Shown here: piece by piece, positions 17,707 through 25,573 of the stretch | How the letters are laid out: every line of letters begins with the position of its first letter | How positions within the stretch are numbered: the stretch's first letter is position 1 | Assembly: GCF_026913015.1 (NCBI RefSeq) | Contig: NZ_JAPTYD010000003.1 | Span: forward strand, 124,001-188,000 | Origin: Paracoccus benzoatiresistens | GTDB taxonomy: Bacteria; Pseudomonadota; Alphaproteobacteria; Rhodobacterales; Rhodobacteraceae | Direction of reading: 5' to 3' | Length of the DNA stretch: 64,000 bases | Translations under genes and position numbers: made by a program | Notes under the pieces: generated by a model | Databases searched by the model: none | Seen by the model: the letters and a program-made list of their open reading frames with translations, nothing else | Told to the model about the DNA's origin: nothing

Positions 17707-18372
17707 TCAGCTGGTCGGGCGGATCAGGATCTCGACCCGGCGGTTCTGTGCGCGGCCCTGGGCGGTGTCGTTCGAGGCGATGGGCTGGTTGAAGCCCGCG
17801 CCCGTGGCGACGAGGCGCGAGGACGACACGCCTGCCGCCCCAAGGATGCCAGCGACCGATTGGGCGCGGCGCTGCGACAGGTCCATGTTCAGCGCGGCGC
17901 TGCCGGTGTTGTCGGTGTGGCCCACGACCTCGACCCGGCTGTTGGGATACTGGTTCAGGTTGCGCGCGACCGCATAAAGGTCGTTCTGCGCGGCGCCCGA
18001 CACGGCGGCCGAGCCGGTGGCGAACAGGATGCCTTCGGGCATCACGACCTGCAGATAGGATCCGCGGTTGATGACCTGGATGTTCGGGTTGGACAGGGAC
18101 TGCTGCAGCGCCTGCGCCTGGCGGTCCAGGATGTTGCCCGCGACGGCGCCCGCCGCCGCGCCAAGGATCGCCCCGCGCGCCGCGTCGCGGCCTTCGTTGT
18201 TGCTGTCGCTGTCACGGGTGGCGCCAAGGACCGCGCCGACGGCGGCCCCCGCCAAGGCGCCCTGCTGCGTGCGGCTCATCCCCGTGGTGGTGCCGGTGCC
18301 GTCGGTCGGTGCGCAGGCGCCAAGTGCTGCAAGGCCCGTGGCGGCAAGCATGGTGGTGAGGCGAAGGTTCAT
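17707..18372 (-). CDS. OmpA-family outer membrane lipoprotein
   Basis: The 221-residue product has a lipoprotein signal with lipobox LGAC (Cys20), a glycine/alanine-rich domain with GALAGAAVGAVLGA and GAILGAAAGAVAGNIL repeats (glycine-zipper type, about 38-82), and a C-terminal OmpA peptidoglycan-binding domain (VEVVGHTDNTGSAALNMDLS, QRRAQSVAGIL, QGRAQNRRVEILI). It most likely anchors the outer membrane to the cell wall; YiaD of E. coli has the same architecture. It is convergent with the atp operon and separated by the shared terminator. Confidence 0.92.
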   Translation of the reverse strand: MNLRLTTMLAATGLAALGACAPTDGTGTTTGMSRTQQGALAGAAVGAVLGATRDSDSNNEGRDAARGAILGAAAGAVAGNILDRQAQALQQSLSNPNIQVINRGSYLQVVMPEGILFATGSAAVSGAAQNDLYAVARNLNQYPNSRVEVVGHTDNTGSAALNMDLSQRRAQSVAGILGAAGVSSSRLVATGAGFNQPIASNDTAQGRAQNRRVEILIRPTS

Positions 18373-18585
18373 GAAATCGTCCTTTTCGGTCTGTCAGCGG
18401 GCCCCCGGCCCCTTCATGTCATGGCGGCCATGATTCTGCGGCCGTCGCTCAACATCGCCACGCTGGCCCGGTTCCGGGGCAAAGGGAAGTCACGGCTTTG
18501 TGGAAGCCCTTGGATCGGCGGAAAAAAACCTGCCTTGGGGGCGGGGCTTGCATTGGCGGGCGGGGGCGGCCAAAAGCGGCGGGCC

Positions 18586-19248
18586 ATGGTCCAGACCCGC
18601 CGCCTGCCGCAGCCCTTGCCCTTCGCCCAGCAAGTCGCGATCTTCTCGCGCCTGGCCGAGGCGAATCCGAGGCCTGTGACCGAGCTGGAATTCACCAATC
18701 CCTTCACGCTGGTGGTCGCCGTCGCCCTTTCGGCGCAGGCGACCGATGTGGGCGTCAACAAGGCGACCAGGGGGCTGTTCGCCATGGCCGACACTCCGCA
18801 GAAGATGCTGGACCTGGGGCTTGAGGGCGTGACCGAGCATATCAAGACCATCGGGCTGTTCCGCCAGAAGGCGAAGAACGTCATCGCCCTGTCGCGCATC
18901 CTGGTCGAGGAGTTCGGCGGCGAGGTTCCCGACAGCCGCGCGGCGCTGATGCGCTTGCCGGGCGTGGGGCGCAAGACCGCGAACGTGGTGCTGAACAGCG
19001 CCTTCGGCCATCCCGCGCAGGCGGTCGACACGCATATCTTCCGCGTCGGCAACCGCACCCGCATCGCGCCGGGCCGCGACGTGGACGAGGTCGAGCGCGC
19101 CATCGAGGACAACGTGCCCGCGCGTTTCCAAGACAATGCCCATCACTGGCTGATCCTGCACGGCCGCTATATCTGCCAGGCCCGCCGCCCGCGCTGCGCG
19201 GTCTGCATCATCCACGATTTGTGCCCCTATGAGGAGAAGACCGCATGA
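18586..19248 (+). CDS. nth: Endonuclease III, DNA glycosylase/AP lyase
   Basis: Nth removes oxidised pyrimidines and nicks abasic sites in base excision repair. The 220-residue protein has the helix-hairpin-helix LPGVGRKTANVVLNSAFG with the catalytic lysine (GRKTAN), the catalytic aspartate in AVDTHIFRVGNR, and the C-terminal [4Fe-4S] cluster CQARRPRCAVCIIHDLC. The ATG at 18586 gives the usual length; the frame is open further upstream with no conserved residues. The stop overlaps the following kinase gene by four bases. Confidence 0.95.
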   Translation: MVQTRRLPQPLPFAQQVAIFSRLAEANPRPVTELEFTNPFTLVVAVALSAQATDVGVNKATRGLFAMADTPQKMLDLGLEGVTEHIKTIGLFRQKAKNVIALSRILVEEFGGEVPDSRAALMRLPGVGRKTANVVLNSAFGHPAQAVDTHIFRVGNRTRIAPGRDVDEVERAIEDNVPARFQDNAHHWLILHGRYICQARRPRCAVCIIHDLCPYEEKTA

Positions 19249-20258
19249 CCACCCCCTATGTGATCGGCATCGGCAATGCGGTCATGGACGTGATCTCGCC
19301 CACCGACGACGGCCGGCTGGCGGCGCTTGGGGTGCAGAAGGGCATCATGCAGCTGATCGAGCGCGAGCGGTCGGAATACCTGATGGCCGCGCAGGCGGAC
19401 GACCACGGGCCGGGTCGCCTGCAGTCGCGCATGGTGCCGGGAGGGTCGGTGGCCAACACGCTGGCGGGCATCGGGATGCTGGGGCTGCGCACGGCCTTTA
19501 TCGGGCGGGTCGCCGACGATCCGCTGGGCCTGTCCTATGCCGAGCAGACCGAGGCGGCGGGGACGGTCTTCGTGAACCCTCCGGTCGCGGGGGACCAGTT
19601 GCCGACCTCGCGCAGCATCATCCTGGTCACGCCGGATGGCGAGCGGTCGATGAACACCTACCTGGGGATCTCGGCCGAGCTGGGGCCGGATGACGTGAAT
19701 CCCGCGGTTTTCCAAGGGGCTGGCTGGCTGTTCCTCGAAGGATACCTGTTCGACAAGCCCAAGGGGAAGGATGCGTTCCTGAAGGCCGCACGGTCCTGCC
19801 ACGAGGCGGGCGGGCAGGCGGGGATCGCGCTGTCCGATCCCTTCTGCGTGGACCGCCATCGGGACGATTTCCGGCGCCTGGTCGCCGGACCGATGGATTA
19901 CGTGATCGGCAACATCCACGAATGGCAGTCTCTCTATCAGGTCACGGATCTGGAAGAGGCGCTGCGGCTTGCCTCTGCCGACTGCGACACGGTGATCTGC
20001 ACGCGATCGGGCGAGGACGCGATCCTGATCCGCAATGGCGAGCGTGTGACGGCGCCGGTCCACCGGATCGTGCCGGTCGATGCGACCGGGGCGGGCGACC
20101 AGTTCGCGGCAGGGCTGATCTATGGGCTGGCGACGGGTGCCCCGCTGGAGGCGGCGGGCCGGATGGGCTGCATCGCCGCCGCCGAGGTGATCGCGCATGT
20201 CGGCCCGCGGCCCGAGCGTGACCTGCGGGCGGATTTCCGCGCCGAAGGGCTGATCTGA
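19245..20258 (+). CDS. PfkB-family carbohydrate/nucleoside kinase, adenosine kinase-like
   Basis: The 337-residue protein is a ribokinase-fold kinase with N-terminal VIGIGNAVMDVIS, the PGGSVANTLAGIGMLG motif around 66-81 and the catalytic VDATGAGDQFAAGLIYG near residue 282. Among PfkB enzymes it resembles the adenosine kinase-like proteins common in alphaproteobacteria, but the substrate cannot be read from the sequence. It is translationally coupled to nth (ATGA overlap), a conserved pairing without a known functional reason. Confidence 0.88.
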   Translation: MTTPYVIGIGNAVMDVISPTDDGRLAALGVQKGIMQLIERERSEYLMAAQADDHGPGRLQSRMVPGGSVANTLAGIGMLGLRTAFIGRVADDPLGLSYAEQTEAAGTVFVNPPVAGDQLPTSRSIILVTPDGERSMNTYLGISAELGPDDVNPAVFQGAGWLFLEGYLFDKPKGKDAFLKAARSCHEAGGQAGIALSDPFCVDRHRDDFRRLVAGPMDYVIGNIHEWQSLYQVTDLEEALRLASADCDTVICTRSGEDAILIRNGERVTAPVHRIVPVDATGAGDQFAAGLIYGLATGAPLEAAGRMGCIAAAEVIAHVGPRPERDLRADFRAEGLI

Positions 20259-20326
20259 GGCTTTGCGTCCCGCGACTGCCGGGGACTTCACGTCCCCCAC
20301 CCGGGCCTGCCGGCCCTTCTCCGCTG

Positions 20327-20349
20327 AAAAAGGTCCACTGGACCTTTTT
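20327..20349 (+). terminator. Terminator-like perfect inverted repeat after the PfkB kinase gene
   Basis: AAAAAGGTCCA and TGGACCTTTTT flank a single C, so the two arms are perfectly complementary; the hairpin would open two or three base pairs to form its loop and ends in a T-run. Confidence 0.75.
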
Positions 20350-20370
20350 CCGGGCGCTTCGAAGCCCCCC

Positions 20371-20396
20371 CTGGGATATTTGGGCCAAAGTGAAAG
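20371..20396. repeat. Dispersed intergenic repeat, copy 1
   Basis: The core GGATATTTGGGCCAA, followed by AGTGAAAGG, follows a run of C residues after the kinase gene. A close copy, GGATATTTGGACCAAGATGAAGG, is at 25503-25527 in the gene transfer agent cluster, again after a C-rich run and next to a hairpin, so this is a short dispersed sequence family associated with transcript ends. Confidence 0.7.
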
Positions 20397-20485
20397 GCCC
20401 TTGGGTCGGAGGTCGCGGCGTTGCGCGGATATCGCGTGGCGTGTATCAGGGCCGGAACGAATTTGCAGCTTGAAGGACATGGCGG

Positions 20486-21748
20486 ATGCGCAGGGTTGTT
20501 GTCACCGGATTGGGCATGGTCACGCCGCTGGCCTGCGGCGTCGAGGCGACATGGGAGCGGTTGCTGGCCGGGCAATCCGGCGCGGGACCGATCACCCGCT
20601 TCGATTCCAAGGATGTGGTGACGAAATACGCCTGCGAGATCCCCTTGGGCGACGGCAGCGACGGCAGCTTCAATCCCGACGACTGGATGGAACCCAAGGA
20701 CCGGCGCAAGGTCGATGACTTCATCCTGTATGGCATGGCCGCGGCCGAGCAGGCGGTGAAGGATTCCGGCTGGGAGCCGCAGACCGAGGAAGACCGAGAG
20801 CGGACCGGCGTGATGATCGGGTCGGGGATCGGCGGGCTGACCTCCATCGCGGAAACGGCGGTGCTGATCAAGGAACGCGGGCCGAAACGCGTGTCGCCCT
20901 TCTTCATTCCGGGCGCGCTGATCAACCTGGTGTCGGGGCAGGTCAGCATCCGCTTCGGCTTCAAGGGGCCGAACCATGCGGTCGTCACGGCCTGCTCCAC
21001 CGGGGCGCATGCCATCGGCGATGCGGCGCGGCTGATCATGCTGGGCGATGCCGACGTGATGGTCGCGGGCGGCGCGGAAAGCCCGATCAGCGAGATCGGG
21101 ATCGCGGGCTTCAATGCCTGCAAGGCGCTGTCCACCAAGCGCGACAACGATCCGCAGGCGGCCAGCCGGCCTTGGGATGTGGACCGCGACGGCTTCGTCA
21201 TGGGCGAAGGCGCGGGCTGCCTTGTGCTTGAGGAATACGAGCACGCCAGGGCACGCGGTGCCACGATCTATGCCGAGGTGCTGGGCTATGGCCTGTCGGG
21301 CGACGCCTATCACATCACCGCCCCGAGCGAGGATGGCGACGGCGGCTTCCGCGCAATGCAGAACGCGTTGCGCAACGCCAGGCTGGAGCCGTCGGCGATC
21401 GACTATATCAACGCGCATGGCACCAGCACCATGGCCGACACCATCGAGCTTGGCGCGGTCGAGCGACTGCTGGGCGATCACGCGAAGAACGTGGTGATGT
21501 CGTCCACCAAGTCGAGCATCGGGCACCTGCTGGGAGCTGCGGGCGCGGTCGAGGCGATCTTCTGCGTGTTGTCGATCCGCGACCAGATCTGCCCGCCGAC
21601 GATCAACCTGGACAACCCCGCGGTCGAGCCGCAGCTTGACCTGGCGGCCAATGCCGCCGTGCGGCGCAAGGTGGATGTGGTGCTGTCCAACAGCTTCGGC
21701 TTCGGCGGCACCAATGCAAGCTTGGTCCTGGGGGCGGTCAAGGAATGA
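20486..21748 (+). CDS. fabF: Beta-ketoacyl-ACP synthase II
   Basis: FabF condenses malonyl-ACP with acyl-ACP in fatty acid elongation. The 420-residue enzyme has the Cys-His-His triad at C170 (TACSTGAH), H311 (NAHGTST) and H347 (SSIGHLLGAAGA). It is followed by mltG with a four-base overlap, a frequent arrangement in alphaproteobacteria. No acpP or fabG is next to it, so it is not part of a full fab cluster here. The start has the weak upstream AAGGACATGGCGG. Confidence 0.96.
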   Translation: MRRVVVTGLGMVTPLACGVEATWERLLAGQSGAGPITRFDSKDVVTKYACEIPLGDGSDGSFNPDDWMEPKDRRKVDDFILYGMAAAEQAVKDSGWEPQTEEDRERTGVMIGSGIGGLTSIAETAVLIKERGPKRVSPFFIPGALINLVSGQVSIRFGFKGPNHAVVTACSTGAHAIGDAARLIMLGDADVMVAGGAESPISEIGIAGFNACKALSTKRDNDPQAASRPWDVDRDGFVMGEGAGCLVLEEYEHARARGATIYAEVLGYGLSGDAYHITAPSEDGDGGFRAMQNALRNARLEPSAIDYINAHGTSTMADTIELGAVERLLGDHAKNVVMSSTKSSIGHLLGAAGAVEAIFCVLSIRDQICPPTINLDNPAVEPQLDLAANAAVRRKVDVVLSNSFGFGGTNASLVLGAVKE

Positions 21749-22929
21749 TCTGGCGCAACATCGCCTCGAATTTCCTGACGCTGCTGATCGTCCTGCTGAT
21801 CGCGGCGGCGGCGGCGGTGGCCTGGGGACGGCACCAGTTCACCGGACCGGGGCCGAGTGCGGTCGCGCAATGCGTGCAGGTCACGCCGGGGGCGAGCCTG
21901 AACGCCGTCAGCCAGCAACTGGCCGAGCAGGGGGCGATCAGCAACGCCTATGTCTTCCGCGCCGGGACGGATTACATGGACAAAGCCCGGGATCTGAAGT
22001 TCGGCAGCTATCTGGTGCCGCCCCATGCCAGCATGGAGCAGATCGTGGGCGTCATCACGGCAGGCGGGCCATCCACCTGCGGGACCGAGGTGCTGGTGCG
22101 CGTGGGGGTGCGGGAAAATACCGTGCTGCTGCGCGACATGAACCCCGATACAGGCGCCTTCGAGGAGATGGCGCGCTACAACCCCTCGACGGACACGGCG
22201 CCGGAGGCCATCACGGCGGCGGCGGAAAAGCCCGGCGCGCGGCTGCGTGTTACCATGGCCGAGGGTGTGACCAGTTGGCAGGTGGTCGAGGCGCTGAAGG
22301 CGGCGAGCTTCCTGACCGGCGAGGTCGAGGACGTCCCGGCCGAGGGCAGCCTTGCACCCGACACCTATGAGGTCGAGAAGGGCGGCAGCCGCACGGCCCT
22401 GCTGGCCGAGATGGCGCAGCGGCAGTCCGCGATCCTGGCCGAGGAATGGGAGGCGCGTCCCTTCGGTCTGCCCTACGAGACGCCCGAGGAGGCGCTGATC
22501 ATGGCCTCCATCGTCGAGAAGGAGACAGGGGAGCCAGAGGAGCGTCCTCAGGTCGCCAGCGTCTTCGTCAACCGGCTGGAGCAGGGAATGCGGCTGGAGA
22601 CCGACCCGACGGTGATCTATGGCATCACCAATGGCAAGGGCATCCTGGATCGCGGGTTGCGGCGGTCGGAACTGGCGGCGCCGACGCCCTATAACACCTA
22701 TCGCGTCGATGGGCTGCCGCCGACTCCGATCGCCAATCCGGGCCGTGCCGCGATCCGGGCCGCGCTGAACCCCGACAGCACGGAATATCTGTTCTTCGTG
22801 GCCGACGGCACGGGCGGGCACGCCTTTTCCCGCACGCTGCAGGAGCACAATGCCGCCGTGGCCCGCTGGCGCGAGATCGAGCGGCAGCAGGGCGGCGACC
22901 CGACCAGCCCGGTCCAGGGCGACGGCTGA
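21745..22929 (+). CDS. mltG: Endolytic transglycosylase MltG
   Basis: MltG cleaves nascent peptidoglycan and ends glycan chains at the inner membrane. The 394-residue protein has an N-terminal membrane anchor (about 8-28, FLTLLIVLLIAAAAAVAWG), a LysM-like region and the YceG catalytic domain with IVEKETGEPEERPQVASVF (catalytic glutamate) and ETDPTVIYGIT. The C-terminal end (NPDSTEYLFFVAD) is typical. It is coupled to fabF. Confidence 0.95.
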   Translation: MIWRNIASNFLTLLIVLLIAAAAAVAWGRHQFTGPGPSAVAQCVQVTPGASLNAVSQQLAEQGAISNAYVFRAGTDYMDKARDLKFGSYLVPPHASMEQIVGVITAGGPSTCGTEVLVRVGVRENTVLLRDMNPDTGAFEEMARYNPSTDTAPEAITAAAEKPGARLRVTMAEGVTSWQVVEALKAASFLTGEVEDVPAEGSLAPDTYEVEKGGSRTALLAEMAQRQSAILAEEWEARPFGLPYETPEEALIMASIVEKETGEPEERPQVASVFVNRLEQGMRLETDPTVIYGITNGKGILDRGLRRSELAAPTPYNTYRVDGLPPTPIANPGRAAIRAALNPDSTEYLFFVADGTGGHAFSRTLQEHNAAVARWREIERQQGGDPTSPVQGDG

Positions 22930-23052
22930 GAACGCAAGCCGTTCAAAGGGTTTGACAAAGCCCGTTCCCTTGCGCAGCATCGTGTCAAGGGGCGGGCTTT
23001 TTCGATGGCGTGAACCCGCGCCGGGCCGTCGCCTGTTGCAGGAGGATGCGCC

Positions 23053-23490
23053 ATGAAACTGTCCGACATGTTTTCGACCCTGGCCGACAACGCCCGTCTT
23101 TACGAGCAGCGCGTGAACGAGTGGCAGGACCAGATGAACGTCCGCAACGACGAGATGCTGGCCAGCGCGCGCAAGTGGCAGGAAACCGCCATACAGCGCC
23201 AGGACGAGATGAACCGCCAGATCCGCGGCTATTTCGACGAAGCTGGGGAAAACGTCCGCAGCCAATGGCAGACCATGCAGACCGCATGGGAAGAGCAGTT
23301 CCAGAAGATGCGCGAGAAAGGCGAGGAGATGCGCGCATCGGCCATGAAGTCAGGGAATTTCCCGGAATGGGCCGAAGCCTATGCCGCGCAGATGGTGGGA
23401 TTCGCGCAAAGGATGCAGGACGAGGCCGCCAATGCCATCGCCGCCGCCACCGAGGCGCGAAGCAAGGGCAAGAACACGAAGGACGTGTGA
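23053..23490 (+). CDS. Coiled-coil cytoplasmic protein, unknown function
   Basis: I do not recognise a family. The 145-residue protein is strongly charged and helical, rich in Gln, Glu, Arg and Met, with heptad-like spacing from about residue 10 to 95 and another amphipathic helix near the C-terminus. Composition is phasin-like, but no phasin motif can be claimed. A strong AGGAGG lies eight bases before the ATG. It stands alone, about 280 bases before the gene transfer agent cluster and separated from it by a likely promoter; a possible TTGACA-type -35 box is at about 22954. Confidence 0.7.
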   Translation: MKLSDMFSTLADNARLYEQRVNEWQDQMNVRNDEMLASARKWQETAIQRQDEMNRQIRGYFDEAGENVRSQWQTMQTAWEEQFQKMREKGEEMRASAMKSGNFPEWAEAYAAQMVGFAQRMQDEAANAIAAATEARSKGKNTKDV

Positions 23491-23583
23491 GCGGCGAATC
23501 CCGTTGCGCCTGCCGGCCTGTCTCGGCGGGCGATTCTGCGGCGGGATGAGAGGTGTTGCGCGGGGTGTTGCACGATGCAAGCC

Positions 23584-23664
23584 GTTGTTTAGGAAGAATA
23601 ACAACATCTGGACCGTGCGCGCCTTGGTTGAGCAATTGACTTATCGAACGCCCTAAGGTAGAAC
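23584..23664 (+). promoter_or_regulatory. Predicted promoter and operator of the gene transfer agent cluster
   Basis: TTGACT (23636-23641) and TAGAAC (23659-23664) are 17 bases apart, about 100 bases before the first gene. An inverted repeat GTTGTT-N10-AACAAC (23584-23605) sits about 30 bases upstream of the -35 box, a good position for an activator such as the GTA regulator GafA known from Rhodobacter capsulatus. The site is AT-rich against a GC-rich background. Assignment to GafA is inference. Confidence 0.5.
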
Positions 23665-23767
23665 ATTCACATGCTGGGAAAAGTGGGCAAGCGGCCGGGG
23701 GCGACCCCTAGGGCCGCTTTTTCAGTTTTCGGCTCGTGCGGACAGGACACGAGGCGGGACAGTTTGC

Positions 23768-24187
23768 ATGAACGATATGGAATGGCGCGGGATCACTGAT
23801 CCCGAAGGACCGTTCGTGGCCGGGGACAACCCGGCGCGGGCGGGCGTGAAGCCGGTTGCGAGTGCGGAGGCAGCGATGGACCCCAGTGAGGCCATCGCCG
23901 TCGCCGAAGGGTTGTTCTGGTCCTATGTCAAAGACTTGAAGCGTCACGAGGCCGCGCTGGAGGCCCGGCAGAGCGGGGCCGTGGACCCGGCCGAGCTGAA
24001 GGAAGCCATGCAAACCGCGAAGGTCGTCCGCGAGGCGGTGGGCCTTCTGATGGCGGAAAGGAACAGGGTTGACAAGTTACGCAAGGATATCGCCGGCGGG
24101 GTCGGGGGCGGAAGCCTTGACCTTGACGCGGCACGAGATGAAATCGGGCGCCGCCTGGCTTGCCTCCGCCGCGCCGGAGGAAGTTGA
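23768..24187 (+). CDS. Gene transfer agent g1, small terminase-like protein
   Basis: First gene of the structural cluster. The 139-residue product is mostly helical with a long central helix (about 45-105) and corresponds by position and character to orfg1 of RcGTA, recognised as the small terminase subunit that in phages binds DNA for packaging. The GTA version is known to have lost sequence-specific pac recognition, which gives random host DNA packaging. It overlaps the large terminase start by about 50 bases. Confidence 0.8.
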   Translation: MNDMEWRGITDPEGPFVAGDNPARAGVKPVASAEAAMDPSEAIAVAEGLFWSYVKDLKRHEAALEARQSGAVDPAELKEAMQTAKVVREAVGLLMAERNRVDKLRKDIAGGVGGGSLDLDAARDEIGRRLACLRRAGGS

Positions 24188-25478
24188 CGCATTCCTGGGC
24201 GGGCTGTCGGAAAACGCGCTGATGGCGCTGCCCTGGCTGTTCGAGTTCTGGGCCCTGCCGCACCAGTTGCCCCCCGAGGGCGACTGGAAGACCTGGGTCA
24301 TCATGGGCGGGCGCGGCGCGGGCAAGACCCGCGCCGGGTCCGAATGGGTGCGGCGGATGGTCGAGGGGCCGAATGCCGCCGCACCGGGGAAATGCCATCG
24401 CGTGGCCCTGGTCGGGGAAACCTTCGACCAGGTGCGCGAGGTGATGGTGTTTGGTGAGTCGGGCATCCTGGCCTGTTCCCCGCCCGACCGGCGTCCCGTC
24501 TGGGAAGCGGGGCGGCGGCGGCTGGTCTGGGCCAATGGCGCGACCGCCACGGTCTATTCCGCGCATGAGCCAGAGGCGCTGCGCGGGCCGCAGTTCGACG
24601 CGGCCTGGGCAGACGAACTGGCCAAGTGGAAGAAGTCGGAGGATGTCTGGGACATGCTGCAATTCGCGCTGCGCCTGGGCGAGCATCCGCAGCAGGTGGT
24701 CACGACCACGCCGCGCAATGTGGGAGTGCTGAAGCGGATCCTGGGCAATGCCTCGACCGTGACGACCCATGCGCCGACCGATGCGAACCGCGCCTATCTG
24801 GCGGAAAGCTTCCTGGCCGAGGTGGCCTCGCGATACGGCGGGACGCGGCTGGGGCGGCAGGAACTGGACGGCGTGCTGCTGGACGATGTCGAGGGCGCGC
24901 TGTGGACGACCGCGATGCTGGAGGGCGCGCGGGTGGAACGGGCGCCGAAGCTGTCGCGTGTTGTGGTGGCTGTGGATCCGGCGGTGACGGCGGGCAAGGC
25001 CAGCGACGAATGCGGGATCGTGGTCGCCGGTGTGGTGACCGAGGGTGAGCCGGGAAGCTGGACCGCCTATGTGCTGGAGGACGCCACCGTGAAGGGCGGA
25101 CCGCTGGACTGGGCGCGCGCGGCGATTGCCGCAATGGATCGCCACAGAGCCGAGCGGCTGGTGGCCGAGGTGAACCAGGGCGGTGACTTGGTGGAGAGTG
25201 TGATCCGGCAGGTGGATCCCTTGGTCCCGTTCCGCGCCCTGCGGGCCGGCCGGGGCAAGGGACTGCGGGCCGAGCCGGTGGCTGCGCTTTATGAACAAGG
25301 GCGGGTCAAGCACCTGCGGGGCTTGGGCGCGCTGGAGGATCAGATGTGCCAGATGACGGTGCGGGGCTTCGAGGGGCGCGGGTCGCCCGACCGGCTGGAT
25401 GCGCTGGTCTGGGCGATTCATGAACTGGTGATCGAGCCGGGGGCAAGCTGGCGGCGGCCGCAGATGCGGCGGTTGTGA
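24138..25478 (+). CDS. Gene transfer agent g2, large terminase subunit
   Basis: This ATPase-nuclease pumps and cuts DNA during headful packaging. The 446-residue product has Walker A GGRGAGKT at 57-64, Walker B ending in D159-E160 (FDAAWADELAKW) and RNase H-like nuclease acidic residues D280 (VVVAVDPAV) and D290 (KASDECGI). I chose the ATG at 24138; a TTG 69 bases upstream is less likely. The motor and nuclease centres are both intact, so this is not a decayed prophage remnant. Confidence 0.95.
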   Translation: MKSGAAWLASAAPEEVDAFLGGLSENALMALPWLFEFWALPHQLPPEGDWKTWVIMGGRGAGKTRAGSEWVRRMVEGPNAAAPGKCHRVALVGETFDQVREVMVFGESGILACSPPDRRPVWEAGRRRLVWANGATATVYSAHEPEALRGPQFDAAWADELAKWKKSEDVWDMLQFALRLGEHPQQVVTTTPRNVGVLKRILGNASTVTTHAPTDANRAYLAESFLAEVASRYGGTRLGRQELDGVLLDDVEGALWTTAMLEGARVERAPKLSRVVVAVDPAVTAGKASDECGIVVAGVVTEGEPGSWTAYVLEDATVKGGPLDWARAAIAAMDRHRAERLVAEVNQGGDLVESVIRQVDPLVPFRALRAGRGKGLRAEPVAALYEQGRVKHLRGLGALEDQMCQMTVRGFEGRGSPDRLDALVWAIHELVIEPGASWRRPQMRRL

Positions 25479-25502
25479 AGCTGGGGGCTTCACCCCCAGA
25501 CC

Positions 25503-25553
25503 CCCAGGATATTTGGACCAAGATGAAGGGGCTGCCGTTTGGCGGCCCTTTTT
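25503..25553 (+). repeat. Dispersed repeat copy 2 plus terminator-like hairpin inside the GTA cluster
   Basis: GGATATTTGGACCAAGATGA, a close copy of the sequence at 20371, runs into an 8-bp hairpin (GGGCTGCC / GGCGGCCC, one T-G pair) with a short loop at 25529-25548 and a run of five T residues. It lies between the terminase and portal genes and could cause partial termination. Confidence 0.75.
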
Positions 25554-25573
25554 CGTTGGCATGGAGGCGAGAG

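Noticed and set aside
18373..18585. Possible gene in the gap before nth
   Set aside because: The frame is open in phase with nth but has no start with a ribosome-binding site and no coding character; I see nothing supportable in this gap.
25475..25573. Extended portal protein start
   Set aside because: The 33 extra codons cross the dispersed repeat and a terminator-like hairpin; the ATG at 25574 has a ribosome-binding site and the usual portal start.
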